From contig JAUWOY010000027.1 of the NCBI GenBank assembly GCA_030611885.1, positions 1 to 46,889 of the forward strand: a stretch of 46,889 nt of DNA, written 5' to 3'. The DNA comes from Chloroflexota bacterium. GTDB lineage: Bacteria > Chloroflexota > Anaerolineae > VGOG01. This document shows positions 15,826 through 26,068 of the stretch, in pieces. Position 1 is the first letter of the stretch. Every line of letters begins with the position of its first letter. The notes below the pieces were generated by a model. It had not been told where the DNA came from. It ran no database searches and was given only the letters and a program-made list of their open reading frames with translations. A program made the translations under genes and the position numbers.

Positions 15826-15933
15826 TTAAAAATCTGTTTCTTGCAGAAAGACCACCAAAGCCTGACGCATGACTTCTTCTTCGGTCATGCCCATGTAGGT
15901 AGCGATATCAATTGCTGCTTCCTGAGTCCTCAT
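15826..15933 (-). CDS. 35-residue small ORF ahead of the antitoxin
   Basis: An ATG at 15933 with an AGGAGG site starts a 35-residue frame (MRTQEAAIDIATYMGMTEEE and 15 more) ending at TAA 15828-15826. That stop lies just before the ribosome site of the antitoxin, so the two are likely coupled. The peptide is predicted helical and acidic, resembling a short antitoxin piece; it might be a leader peptide or a remnant of an older antitoxin. Function unknown. Confidence 0.5.
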   Translation of the reverse strand: MRTQEAAIDIATYMGMTEEEVMRQALVVFLQETDF

Positions 15934-15960
15934 CTTGGCAATCCTCCTCGTATTGGCCTC

Positions 15961-16149
15961 TCAGAAGCGATCTCCTCTGGACATCCTGTAACCTGATATG
16001 GCCAGCATATACCCAAATAGGCATATCGCAGCCACGATCAACATTTCTTGCCAACCCAAGAGACCAGTAATATACAACAGATAGGCGCCCATCAATATAT
16101 ACCCTATCCCAGTCAGGAATATAACGAGACCATAGATTTGTTGTATCAT
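15961..16149 (-). CDS. Small two-helix membrane protein (paralogue A)
   Basis: 62 residues from the ATG at 16149, preceded by AGGAGGAGCAACA. Two hydrophobic helices (IYGLVIFLTGIGYILMGAYL and MLIVAAICLFGYMLAISGY) end in the basic tail RMSRGDRF. It is about half identical to the next gene upstream, so the pair are tandem duplicates. I recognise no family; a role in the cytoplasmic membrane is all that can be said. Confidence 0.65.
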   Translation of the reverse strand: MIQQIYGLVIFLTGIGYILMGAYLLYITGLLGWQEMLIVAAICLFGYMLAISGYRMSRGDRF

Positions 16150-16207
16150 TGTTGCTCCTCCTATCAACACTAGCATAGTAGCTGATATGTGTCCATCTTT
16201 TGGCCTC

Positions 16208-16402
16208 TCAGAAACGCTCTTCTCTGGACATCCTGTAACCTGCTACGGATAGTAAATATCCAAATATACAAACCGCAGCAGCGAACGACATGTTTTGCCA
16301 ATTCAAAGGGCTATTCGTATATCCTGTGTACAACAGATAGGCGCCCAGTAACAGGAACCCTAATCCGGCAACGAACATTACGATACCATAGACTCGATGC
16401 AT
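16208..16402 (-). CDS. Small two-helix membrane protein (paralogue B)
   Basis: 64 residues from the ATG at 16402 with an AGGAGG site eight bases upstream. It shares YGIV, GAYLLY and the end GYRMSREERF with paralogue A and has the same two-helix layout. The 58-base gap between the two stops and starts carries its own ribosome site. Unknown function; conserved duplication suggests it is translated and perhaps forms hetero-oligomers. Confidence 0.65.
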   Translation of the reverse strand: MHRVYGIVMFVAGLGFLLLGAYLLYTGYTNSPLNWQNMSFAAAVCIFGYLLSVAGYRMSREERF

Positions 16403-16460
16403 AGTTGTCCTCCTAATTGGCAGTATTTGTTCCATCGCCCGGCCGGGCGATGGCTTATTC

Positions 16461-17363
16461 TCACGTCGCCAGCAGCACCCCTAAGGCCATGGAGACCAGT
16501 TTAGTCTGGTGGGGATCGGAGCGGGAGGCCACTATGATGGGAGACTTGCCGCCCACCACAACTCCCGCCATGTTCCCCTTGGCAAAATAGGTGATGGCTT
16601 TGGCCAGAACGTTGGCCGCTTCGACATCGGGAGGGATCAGAATGTCGGCCCGGCCCGCAACGTCGCTTTTGATGCCCTTGATCTGCGCTGATTCCGGAGA
16701 GATGGCGTTATCCAGGGCCAAGGGGCCATCTATGAGGCCGCCTTTGATCTGCCCCCGGTCGGCCATCTTGGAGAGGTTAGCGGCGTCAAGGGTGGTGGGT
16801 ATCTTGGGATTGACCATCTCTGTAGCGGCCAGGATTGCTACCCTCGGCTGCTCCACTCCCAGACGCTGAGCAACGTAGATGGCGTTTTGGACGATCTCGA
16901 TCTTCTGCTCCATGGTGGGAGCCACCACCACCCCGGCATCGCTGATGAAGATGAGCCGATCGAAGCCGGGGATCTCGAAGATGCCCACGTGGGTCAAGAG
17001 GCGACCCACCCGCAGCCCCACCTCCTCGTCCAGCGCGGCCCGCAGGAAGTCCCCCGTCTCGATCCTGCCCTTCATGGCCATCTGAGCATGTCCTAGATGC
17101 ACCAACTCCATGACCTTACGCGCCGCCTGTTTCGGCTTCGGCTCGTGGATGACCATCATGCGGCGGATGTCTATAGAATTCTCCTGGGCGATTTCCTTGA
17201 TGGCTGCCCGATCCCCTACCAAGACGCACTCACAAAGCTCCTGCGCCTCAGCGTCCTGGGCCGCCAGGAGAATCTCCTTTTCCTGCGCGGCGGCGATGGC
17301 CACCGTCTTGGGCCCTACTTCTCTCGCTTCCTCCATCAATTGAGCAAAACTTGTGATCGCCAT
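16461..17363 (-). CDS. ptb: Phosphate butyryltransferase / phosphotransacetylase family enzyme
   Basis: 300 residues, the usual Ptb length. It moves an acyl group between CoA and phosphate (butyryl- or acetyl-CoA to acyl phosphate), linking acyl-CoA to substrate-level phosphorylation. Family signatures are AQMAMKGRIETGDFLRA, GRLLTHVGIFEIPGFDRLIF, ISDAGVVVAPTMEQKIEI and the C-terminal VVGGKSPIIVASRSD. With PFOR nearby, an acetyl-CoA or butyryl-CoA disposal route is plausible, but no kinase gene is in the window. GAGGT precedes the ATG at 17363. Confidence 0.88.
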   Translation of the reverse strand: MAITSFAQLMEEAREVGPKTVAIAAAQEKEILLAAQDAEAQELCECVLVGDRAAIKEIAQENSIDIRRMMVIHEPKPKQAARKVMELVHLGHAQMAMKGRIETGDFLRAALDEEVGLRVGRLLTHVGIFEIPGFDRLIFISDAGVVVAPTMEQKIEIVQNAIYVAQRLGVEQPRVAILAATEMVNPKIPTTLDAANLSKMADRGQIKGGLIDGPLALDNAISPESAQIKGIKSDVAGRADILIPPDVEAANVLAKAITYFAKGNMAGVVVGGKSPIIVASRSDPHQTKLVSMALGVLLAT

Positions 17364-17408
17364 ACCTCAAACCTCCAATCTCCAACCTCCAACCTCCAAC
17401 CTCCAACC
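17364..17408. repeat. Heptamer repeat between ptb and secA
   Basis: Repeated CTCCAAC/CTCCAAT units, period 7, filling the whole gap between the secA stop and the ptb start. Confidence 0.85.
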
Positions 17409-17409
17409 G

Positions 17410-20247
<2,838 letters not shown>

Positions 20248-20271
20248 AATCTAGCTAACTCTCATCTCTTT

Positions 20272-20301
20272 TTTGAACTTTGGATTTTGGACTTTGGATT
20301 T
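20272..20301. repeat. Short-period repeat between prs and secA
   Basis: Units of TTTGAAC/TTTGGAT/TTTGGAC with period near 7, ending at the prs stop codon. Confidence 0.65.
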
Positions 20302-21279
20302 CTAAGTGGGCACATCCTTCATGTACTCGCCCACCGAAATCCCCAGGTGGACGCGGCGGATAACCTCGCCCAGCAGAGGGGCCACGGACAGAATGGTGAT
20401 GTTGGGTAACATCTTCTCAGGTGGGATGGGGATAGTGTCCGTAGTGACCATCTCTTTGATCTCACATTTTCGCAGGCGCTCCACCGCTGGCGGGGAGAAT
20501 ATGGGGTGGGTGAAGCTGGCGTAGATGTCTTTGGCGCCGTGGCTTTTGACGATGGTCACGGCCTCCATCATTGATCCCGCTGTATCCACCTCATCGTCAA
20601 CGATGATCACGTTCTTCCCCTGCACATCGCCTATGAGCGTCAGCGCTTTGCTGGACGCATCAGTGAGGCTGCGACGTTTCTCCACGAAGGCCAGTGGCAA
20701 ACCCAGCTTCTCGGCGAAGTTGCGGCCTTTTTTGGCGAATCCCAGGTCGGCGGTGACGACTACAGCATCGCGCAGGTTCTTTTTCACGAAGTAATCGCTG
20801 AGAATGTTGAAGGCCGATATCTCGTCGCCCGGAATGCTGAAGAACCCCTGGATCTGGCCCGCATGGAGGTCTATGGTCATCCAGCGGTCGGCCCCGGCCA
20901 CGGTGATCATATCGGCGACGAGGCGGGCGGTGATGGGCACGCGGGGTTGGTCTTTCTTATCGCTGCGGCCATAAGAATAAAAGGGAATCACCGCGGTGAT
21001 GCGCCCCGCGGAGGCCCGCTTCAGGGTATCAATCATGATCAAGAGTTCCATGATGTTTCTATTCACTGGCGAGCATAAGGACTGGATGAGGAAAACGTCC
21101 CGGCCGCGGACACTCTGGCGCAGCCTGATGAAAATGTTCTCGTTTGGAAAGTCCACGATGTCCGCTTGCGAGAGGGGGACCTGTAGGTAATCGCAAATCC
21201 GCTGGGTCAGGGCCGGGTTACCTGAGCCCCCAAAGATCGCCAGCTCCCCGTACATTTTCACCTTGATTTCTTGCATCAT
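20302..21279 (-). CDS. prs: Ribose-phosphate pyrophosphokinase
   Basis: 325 residues. It makes PRPP from ribose 5-phosphate and ATP for nucleotide, His and Trp synthesis. Family motifs are IFGGSGNPALTQRI near the start, FPNENIFIRLRQSVRGRDVF, FYSYGRSDKKDQPRVPI with the catalytic loop region, IDLHAGQIQGFF, and the PRPP-binding VIIVDDEVDTAGSM. The ATG at 21279 overlaps the stop of the upstream GNAT gene as ATGATG/TGA, so they are coupled; the ATG at 21276 is an alternative one codon later. Confidence 0.95.
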   Translation of the reverse strand: MMQEIKVKMYGELAIFGGSGNPALTQRICDYLQVPLSQADIVDFPNENIFIRLRQSVRGRDVFLIQSLCSPVNRNIMELLIMIDTLKRASAGRITAVIPFYSYGRSDKKDQPRVPITARLVADMITVAGADRWMTIDLHAGQIQGFFSIPGDEISAFNILSDYFVKKNLRDAVVVTADLGFAKKGRNFAEKLGLPLAFVEKRRSLTDASSKALTLIGDVQGKNVIIVDDEVDTAGSMMEAVTIVKSHGAKDIYASFTHPIFSPPAVERLRKCEIKEMVTTDTIPIPPEKMLPNITILSVAPLLGEVIRRVHLGISVGEYMKDVPT

Positions 21280-21818
21280 CTCTCCTCTCCCGATTGACCG
21301 GCCTCAAACTCCTCTCGCAGGATGCCCATCATCAACTCATCGTGATACCGTCCATCGCTGAAGCGGGCCTCTCGTAGCCGGCCTTCGTGCCGAAAGCCAC
21401 ACCTCTCGTAGCAGCGGATGGCCCGCTCATTGTAACCATAAACGGTGAGATAAACGCGGTGCAGGTTCATCTCGCCGAAGGCAAAGCCCAGCAGGGTGCG
21501 AATGGCGTCGCTCCCGTAGCCTTTTCCCCAATATTCTTTCTCGCCGATGACAATGCCCAGGTAGGCCCTGCGGTTCTTCCAGTCGAAGTTGTGCAGGCCG
21601 CAGTTGCCGATGTGCACGCCGTCCCCGGTCTCAATGGCGAAGATCCGGCTGTCCTGATCCTCCAACTGAGACTCGAACCACTTCTCCTCCTCGGCCATTG
21701 ACATCGGCATGTACATGGCCAAGTATTGCCGCACCTCCGGATCGTTAAACCAGCGGACAAAGGTGGGAAGATCCTCTCGCTCTATCGCTCTGAGTTTTGT
21801 TTTCTGTCCTTGTATCAT
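21276..21818 (-). CDS. RimJ/RimL-type GNAT N-acetyltransferase
   Basis: 180 residues from the ATG at 21818, downstream of a GGAGG site. It contains the GNAT core LRAIEREDLPTFVRWFNDPE, then GIVIGEKEYWGKGYGSDAIR (acetyl-CoA pyrophosphate loop) and NERAIRCYERCGFRHEGRLR, all typical of the Acetyltransf_3 branch that acetylates protein N-termini or small amines. The frame is open further upstream but lacks a ribosome site. It precedes and overlaps prs by four bases and reads away from the bifunctional-nuclease-family gene. Substrate unknown. Confidence 0.85.
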   Translation of the reverse strand: MIQGQKTKLRAIEREDLPTFVRWFNDPEVRQYLAMYMPMSMAEEEKWFESQLEDQDSRIFAIETGDGVHIGNCGLHNFDWKNRRAYLGIVIGEKEYWGKGYGSDAIRTLLGFAFGEMNLHRVYLTVYGYNERAIRCYERCGFRHEGRLREARFSDGRYHDELMMGILREEFEAGQSGEER

Positions 21819-21889
21819 CTCCGGCCACCTCCATAGATAATTATACACCAACTTTCCAAGATTGAAAAGAATCATCAGATAGAGGCAAT

Positions 21890-21918
21890 TTGTGTGCTCT
21901 GAGCTGTTGTGGTATAAT
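21890..21918 (+). promoter_or_regulatory. Sigma-70-like promoter
   Basis: TTGTGT (21890-21895), a 17-base spacer, then perfect TATAAT (21913-21918). It points at the bifunctional-nuclease-family gene about 60 bases downstream and likely starts the plus-strand replication operon. Confidence 0.75.
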
Positions 21919-21978
21919 CACAAATACCAAGAACCGGCAGTCGCTTCATAAAGACGCATGGGAGAGGAGACAGGGAAA

Positions 21979-22473
21979 ATGATCCGGGTAACCATTGATA
22001 GTATAAGAGCCAGTTTAATGTCCCAGCATCGGGTGGTGATCCTAAAAGATGTAGATAGCGAAAGGTATCTGCCTATCTGGATTGGGCCCTTCGAGGCTGA
22101 GGCCATTACCCTCGAATTGCAGCAAGTCGAGTTGGCTCGCCCCCTCACCCACGACCTGCTGCAAGCGGTCATCACCGCAGTGGGAGCTAGAGTGTCTCAT
22201 GTCCTGGTAAACGATCTGCGCGACGACACCTTCTATGCCCACATCGTCCTGGACAACAACGGCCAGGCCCTGGAGATAGATTCCCGCCCCAGCGATAGCA
22301 TCGCTCTGGCCGTGCGAGCCAAGGCCCCCATCTTCGTGGCCGAGTCGGTGATGGAGAGAGCCGCCATAACGCCTGACGAAGAGATAGGCCCTTCTGATGA
22401 GGAGAGACTATCGGCTTTTCGCGATTTCGTTGAAACCCTTGACCTCGACGCCCTGGGCGAAGAGGAGAGCTGA
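21979..22473 (+). CDS. Bifunctional nuclease family protein (DUF151)
   Basis: 164 residues from the ATG at 21979; an in-frame ATG at 21958 exists, but the GGAGAGGAGACAGGG stretch sits between the two and serves the later one. It has the DUF151 features [40 protein letters not shown] and the ending [18 protein letters not shown]. Family members have been linked to DNase and RNase activity and to stress responses. An acidic 40-residue tail follows the domain, where some homologues carry a UVR motif. It is followed 18 bases later by dnaB. Confidence 0.9.
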   Translation: MIRVTIDSIRASLMSQHRVVILKDVDSERYLPIWIGPFEAEAITLELQQVELARPLTHDLLQAVITAVGARVSHVLVNDLRDDTFYAHIVLDNNGQALEIDSRPSDSIALAVRAKAPIFVAESVMERAAITPDEEIGPSDEERLSAFRDFVETLDLDALGEEES

Positions 22474-22491
22474 GAGAGCGATGGTGAAACG

Positions 22492-23835
22492 ATGAACAAA
22501 TCAGAGAGAATGGCGCCTCATAACACCGAGGCGGAAGAGGCAGCGCTGGGATCGCTTCTTTTAGATCCCGATGCTATATTCAATGTGGCCTCCTTCCTCA
22601 ACCCTGAGGATTTCTATCGGGAGAAGAACGGCTGGATCTACGATGCCGTCAGAGACCTCCACAACCGACGGGAGCCAGCCGACTTCGTCACCCTTTGCGA
22701 CGAGCTGGAGCGGCGCGGCCAACTGGAGGAGGTAGGCGGGGCAGCCTACATCACTTTCCTGATCAATGCCGTGCCCACGGCCATCCACGCGGAATACTAC
22801 GCCCGCATCGTAGAGCGCACGGCCATCCTGCGCCGACTGATTGGCGCGGCGGGACAGATTGCGGCCATCGCCTACGAGGACGCCGAAGACGTGGACGAGG
22901 TGGTTGACAGGGCCGAGCAGGTACTGTTTGGGGTCTCCCAGCGCCGCATCACCCGCGATCTGGTGTCAATAAAACAGATAATTGGGGCTTATTATGATCG
23001 GATAGACTACCTGTATCAACACCGTGATGAGCTCATCGGCATCCCCACAAGCTTCCCCCTGCTGGACAAGTTGTTGGGAGGTCTGCAACCCTCCGACCTG
23101 ATCATCGTGGCCGGCCGGCCAAGCATGGGTAAGACGTCGCTCGTCCTCTCCATCGCCCAAAACGCCGCCCGCAAGTTCAACCAGCGCGTAGCTCTCTTTA
23201 GCCTGGAGATGAGTTCCGAGCAGGTAGTGCAGCGTCTCGTCTCGGCCGAGACGGGCATAGATTCCCAAAGATTGCGCCTGGGTGACCTGAAGGACGATGA
23301 GTGGCCCCTCTTCGTCGAGGCGACAGGCATCCTCTCGGAGGTGCCCATCTTCATTGATGATACGCCCTCTATCTCCGCCTTGCAGATGCGAACCAAGTCC
23401 CGTCGCCTCCACGCCGAGCACGGTCTCGATCTCGTCATCGTTGATTACCTCCAGTTGATGCGAGGAGACACTCGGTCGGAGAACCGCGTCCAGGAGATTT
23501 CTACTATCTCTCGGTCACTCAAAGGGTTAGCCAGAGAGCTGAACGTGCCTGTGATAGCTGTCTCCCAGTTATCCCGAGCTGTTGAATCCCGTAAGGATCA
23601 CCTGCCCATGCTCTCCGACCTTCGCGAAAGCGGAAGTATTGAGCAGGACGCGGACGTGGTGATGTTCATCTATCGTGAGGAGATTTACGACCCCGACACG
23701 GAGCGGAAGAACATCGCTGACGTCATCGTGGCTAAACACCGCAACGGCCCCACTGGCAAAATCCCCCTGTATTTTCAAAAAGAGCTGGCTCAGTTCCACG
23801 AATTAGAGTTTCTTCACGAAGAACTAGGTCCCTAA
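22492..23835 (+). CDS. dnaB: Replicative DNA helicase
   Basis: 447 residues, the full DnaB length. The hexameric 5'-3' helicase of the replication fork. It has the N-terminal domain ([16 protein letters not shown]), RecA-like core with Walker [29 protein letters not shown], Walker [33 protein letters not shown] and [20 protein letters not shown]. No intein. It is followed by a DnaD-like gene and a DnaC/DnaI-like loader, so the three make a helicase-loading unit. Confidence 0.96.
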   Translation: MNKSERMAPHNTEAEEAALGSLLLDPDAIFNVASFLNPEDFYREKNGWIYDAVRDLHNRREPADFVTLCDELERRGQLEEVGGAAYITFLINAVPTAIHAEYYARIVERTAILRRLIGAAGQIAAIAYEDAEDVDEVVDRAEQVLFGVSQRRITRDLVSIKQIIGAYYDRIDYLYQHRDELIGIPTSFPLLDKLLGGLQPSDLIIVAGRPSMGKTSLVLSIAQNAARKFNQRVALFSLEMSSEQVVQRLVSAETGIDSQRLRLGDLKDDEWPLFVEATGILSEVPIFIDDTPSISALQMRTKSRRLHAEHGLDLVIVDYLQLMRGDTRSENRVQEISTISRSLKGLARELNVPVIAVSQLSRAVESRKDHLPMLSDLRESGSIEQDADVVMFIYREEIYDPDTERKNIADVIVAKHRNGPTGKIPLYFQKELAQFHELEFLHEELGP

Positions 23836-23908
23836 ACCGGGTTTTGAGTTTGTGAGTTTCGGGTTTACCTGACCATCTGACCAAGGACCAACAGACCAAC
23901 AGACCAAT
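23836..23908. repeat. Short-period repeat between dnaB and the DnaD-like gene
   Basis: Two adjoining sets: GGGTTTTGAGTTTGTGAGTTT type, then GACCAACAGACCAACAGACCA. They fill the gap and abut the start codon of the next gene. Confidence 0.7.
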
Positions 23909-24617
23909 GAAGAGCTTTTCCGGTTTCCCTGCTGGCAAGGTGCACTTCACCCCCTTGCCTAATCTGTTCTTTAGCAAGCTCCTGCCGGCCATTGATGACT
24001 TGGCCGAGCTGAAGGTGACTCTGCACATCTTCTGGCTGTTGCATCAAAAGAAGGGCTATCCCCGATACGTGAGCCGGCGAGAATTGGAGGCCGACGGGGT
24101 GCTGCTGGGGGGGCTCAAAGGGACGGGACAGGAGCCCGAGGAACGCCTGGAGCAGGCTTTGGAGCGAGCCGTGGCCCGGGGCACCCTCCTCCACGTGACG
24201 GCCCAGCAGGGGGATGAACGGAACGACTGGTATTTCATGAACACCGACGTTGGCCGGAGGACAGTGGACAAGATCTGCCACGGAGAATTGAAGCTCGATG
24301 CAGTCGTCACGCCTAGCGAGGTGCGTCTGGAGGTAGAGCGGCCCAACATCTTCGTCCTCTACGAACAGAACATCGGCCTGCTCACGCCCCTCATCGCCGA
24401 GGAACTCAGGGACGCCGAGAAAACTTACCCCGCCGACTGGATCGAGGAGGCCTTCAGGATAGCGGTGGAGCACAATGCTCGCCGTTGGCGTTACGTGCAC
24501 AGCGTTCTGGAGCGCTGGGCAACCGAGGGAAAAGATCGTGAAAAGGCTAGGAGAGGTTCTAAAGAAGATCGCCGTAGATACATCGAAGGGAAGTATGCCG
24601 AGTATATCGAACACTAA
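23907..24617 (+). CDS. DnaD-like replication initiation protein
   Basis: 236 residues. The N-terminal half resembles a winged-helix domain (LKVTLHIFWLLHQKKGYPRY then SRRELEADGVLL). The C-terminal part has the DnaD/DnaB_2 helical domain: YEQNIGLLTPLIAEELRD, YPADWIEEAFRIAVEHN, RRWRYVHSVLERW. In Firmicutes DnaD helps assemble the helicase at the origin and during restart. Here it lies between dnaB and a loader gene, which supports the same job. A Lys/Arg-rich tail follows. The next gene's start is inside its final codons. Confidence 0.85.
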   Translation: MKSFSGFPAGKVHFTPLPNLFFSKLLPAIDDLAELKVTLHIFWLLHQKKGYPRYVSRRELEADGVLLGGLKGTGQEPEERLEQALERAVARGTLLHVTAQQGDERNDWYFMNTDVGRRTVDKICHGELKLDAVVTPSEVRLEVERPNIFVLYEQNIGLLTPLIAEELRDAEKTYPADWIEEAFRIAVEHNARRWRYVHSVLERWATEGKDREKARRGSKEDRRRYIEGKYAEYIEH

Positions 24618-25962
24618 GGAAGTTCAAAGCTCAAAGCTCAAAGCTCAAAGCGCGGTTTGCCCTATCTGCAAAGGGGCTGGGTATCTGGTCAAGGACGTGC
24701 CCTTTGGCCACCCAGATTTCGGCCAGCTCTATCCCTGCCAGTGCAAGATCGAGGAATTGGAGGCCAGGCGCCTCTCGGACTTGCAGGACTTGAGCCAATT
24801 GGGCGAGCTTTCCCGCATGACCTTTCAGAGCTTTAAGCCTGAGGGCATCGGACTCAACACCCAGAAGCGAGAGAACCTCCGGCGAGCTTGCGAGCGGGCT
24901 ACACACTTCGCCCAGGAATCCGTAGGGTGGTTGGTTCTCAAAGGGGGCTATGGCTGCGGTAAAACCCACTTAGCAGCGGCCATAGCCAACCACCGCATCG
25001 CTGATGGACAGCCCGTTCTCTTCGTGGTGGTGCCCGATCTCCTCGATCATCTGCGGGCTACTTATGCCCCCACCAGCCAGGTCTCCTACGACGAGCGCTT
25101 CGAGCAAGTGCGCGCGGCCCCCCTGCTGATCCTCGACGATCTAGGCACCCAGAGTTCCACCCCCTGGGCCCAGGAAAAACTCTACCAGATACTAAACTAT
25201 CGTTACAACGCCCGGCTTCCCACAGTGATCACCACTAACCGCGAGTTGGAGGAGATTGATCTGCGGCTTCGCTCGCGGCTGGTGGACCCCGACCTGGCGG
25301 AGATTGTCACCATCCTGGCTCCCGACTTCCGCCGCAGCGGAGTGGGCCAGGATCAATCGGAGCTTTCCAGCCTCTCTCTCCACGGTGACAAGACCTTCCA
25401 GACCTTCGACCTGCGCGCCCACGAGCTGCCTCGCGGGGAGCACGAGAACCTCAAGCGGGCCTTCGCTATTGCCAAAGGATACGCCGAGAGTCCGGTGGAC
25501 TGGCTGGTCTTCACTGGGCCTTATGGCTGCGGCAAAACCCACCTCGCGGCAGCCATCGCCAACTATCGGCAGGACCGGGGCTATTCGGCCCTCTTCGTCG
25601 TGGTGCCCGATCTTCTCGACCACCTGCGAGCCACCTTCAGCCCCCAGAGCCTGGTTTCTTATGACCAGCGCTTCGAAGAAGTGCGCAATGCCTCCCTTTT
25701 GATCCTCGACGACCTGGGCACCCAGAGTTCCACGAAATGGGCTCAAGAGAAACTCTTCCAGCTTTTCAATCACCGTTATAACGCTCGCTTGCCTACCGTC
25801 ATCACCATGCAAGAATCGGTAGAGGAATTCGAGAAGACGAACCCCCGCCTCAGCTCCCGCATTTTGGACTTCTCCCGCTGCACCATCTTCGCCATCATTG
25901 CCCCCAGCTACCGTGGCGGAGTGCGGCCTCAAAAACGACGGAGCCACCGGCGTAAGGGTTAG
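24595..25962 (+). CDS. DnaC/DnaI-like helicase loader with two tandem AAA+ modules
   Basis: 455 residues from the ATG at 24595, overlapping the DnaD-like gene by 23 bases. The N-terminus has a zinc-ribbon-like Cys set (CPIC at 22-25, CQC at 48-50). Two AAA+ modules follow, each beginning TFQSF/TFQTF: the first has Walker A GGYGCGKTHLA (Lys123) and LLILDDLG, the second GPYGCGKTHLA (Lys314) and LLILDDLG. The modules are strongly alike over VVPDLLDHLRAT and DDLGTQSST. Module 1 ends VITTNRELEEIDLRLRSRL with sensor-1 Asn and Arg residues; module 2 ends VITMQESVEEFEK, losing TN. Ordinary loaders have one module. In-frame repeat DNA supplies residues 10-19. I infer loading of DnaB, with module 2 perhaps regulatory. 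Confidence 0.85.
   Translation: MPSISNTKEVQSSKLKAQSAVCPICKGAGYLVKDVPFGHPDFGQLYPCQCKIEELEARRLSDLQDLSQLGELSRMTFQSFKPEGIGLNTQKRENLRRACERATHFAQESVGWLVLKGGYGCGKTHLAAAIANHRIADGQPVLFVVVPDLLDHLRATYAPTSQVSYDERFEQVRAAPLLILDDLGTQSSTPWAQEKLYQILNYRYNARLPTVITTNRELEEIDLRLRSRLVDPDLAEIVTILAPDFRRSGVGQDQSELSSLSLHGDKTFQTFDLRAHELPRGEHENLKRAFAIAKGYAESPVDWLVFTGPYGCGKTHLAAAIANYRQDRGYSALFVVVPDLLDHLRATFSPQSLVSYDQRFEEVRNASLLILDDLGTQSSTKWAQEKLFQLFNHRYNARLPTVITMQESVEEFEKTNPRLSSRILDFSRCTIFAIIAPSYRGGVRPQKRRSHRRKG
24624..24652. repeat. Heptamer repeat in the loader gene
   Basis: Four TCAAAGC/TCAAAGC-like units encode VQSSKLKAQS near the N-terminus of the helicase loader. Confidence 0.75.
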
Positions 25963-25993
25963 GCACAGCGATCCTCCTTCTGCGATCAAAACA

Positions 25994-26030
25994 AGACCTC
26001 GGAGGTCTGGCGAGACCTCCGAGGTCTTTT
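25994..26030 (+). terminator. Rho-independent terminator between convergent genes
   Basis: Perfect 15-base arms AGACCTCGGAGGTCT and AGACCTCCGAGGTCT around GGCG, then TTTT. Each arm is itself nearly palindromic. It lies 30 bases after the loader stop and 40 before the end of the opposing kinase gene, so it may serve both strands. Confidence 0.8.
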
Positions 26031-26068
26031 ATCTGCGGCGACGGGGTCAGACAAGGGCTTCGTACTTG

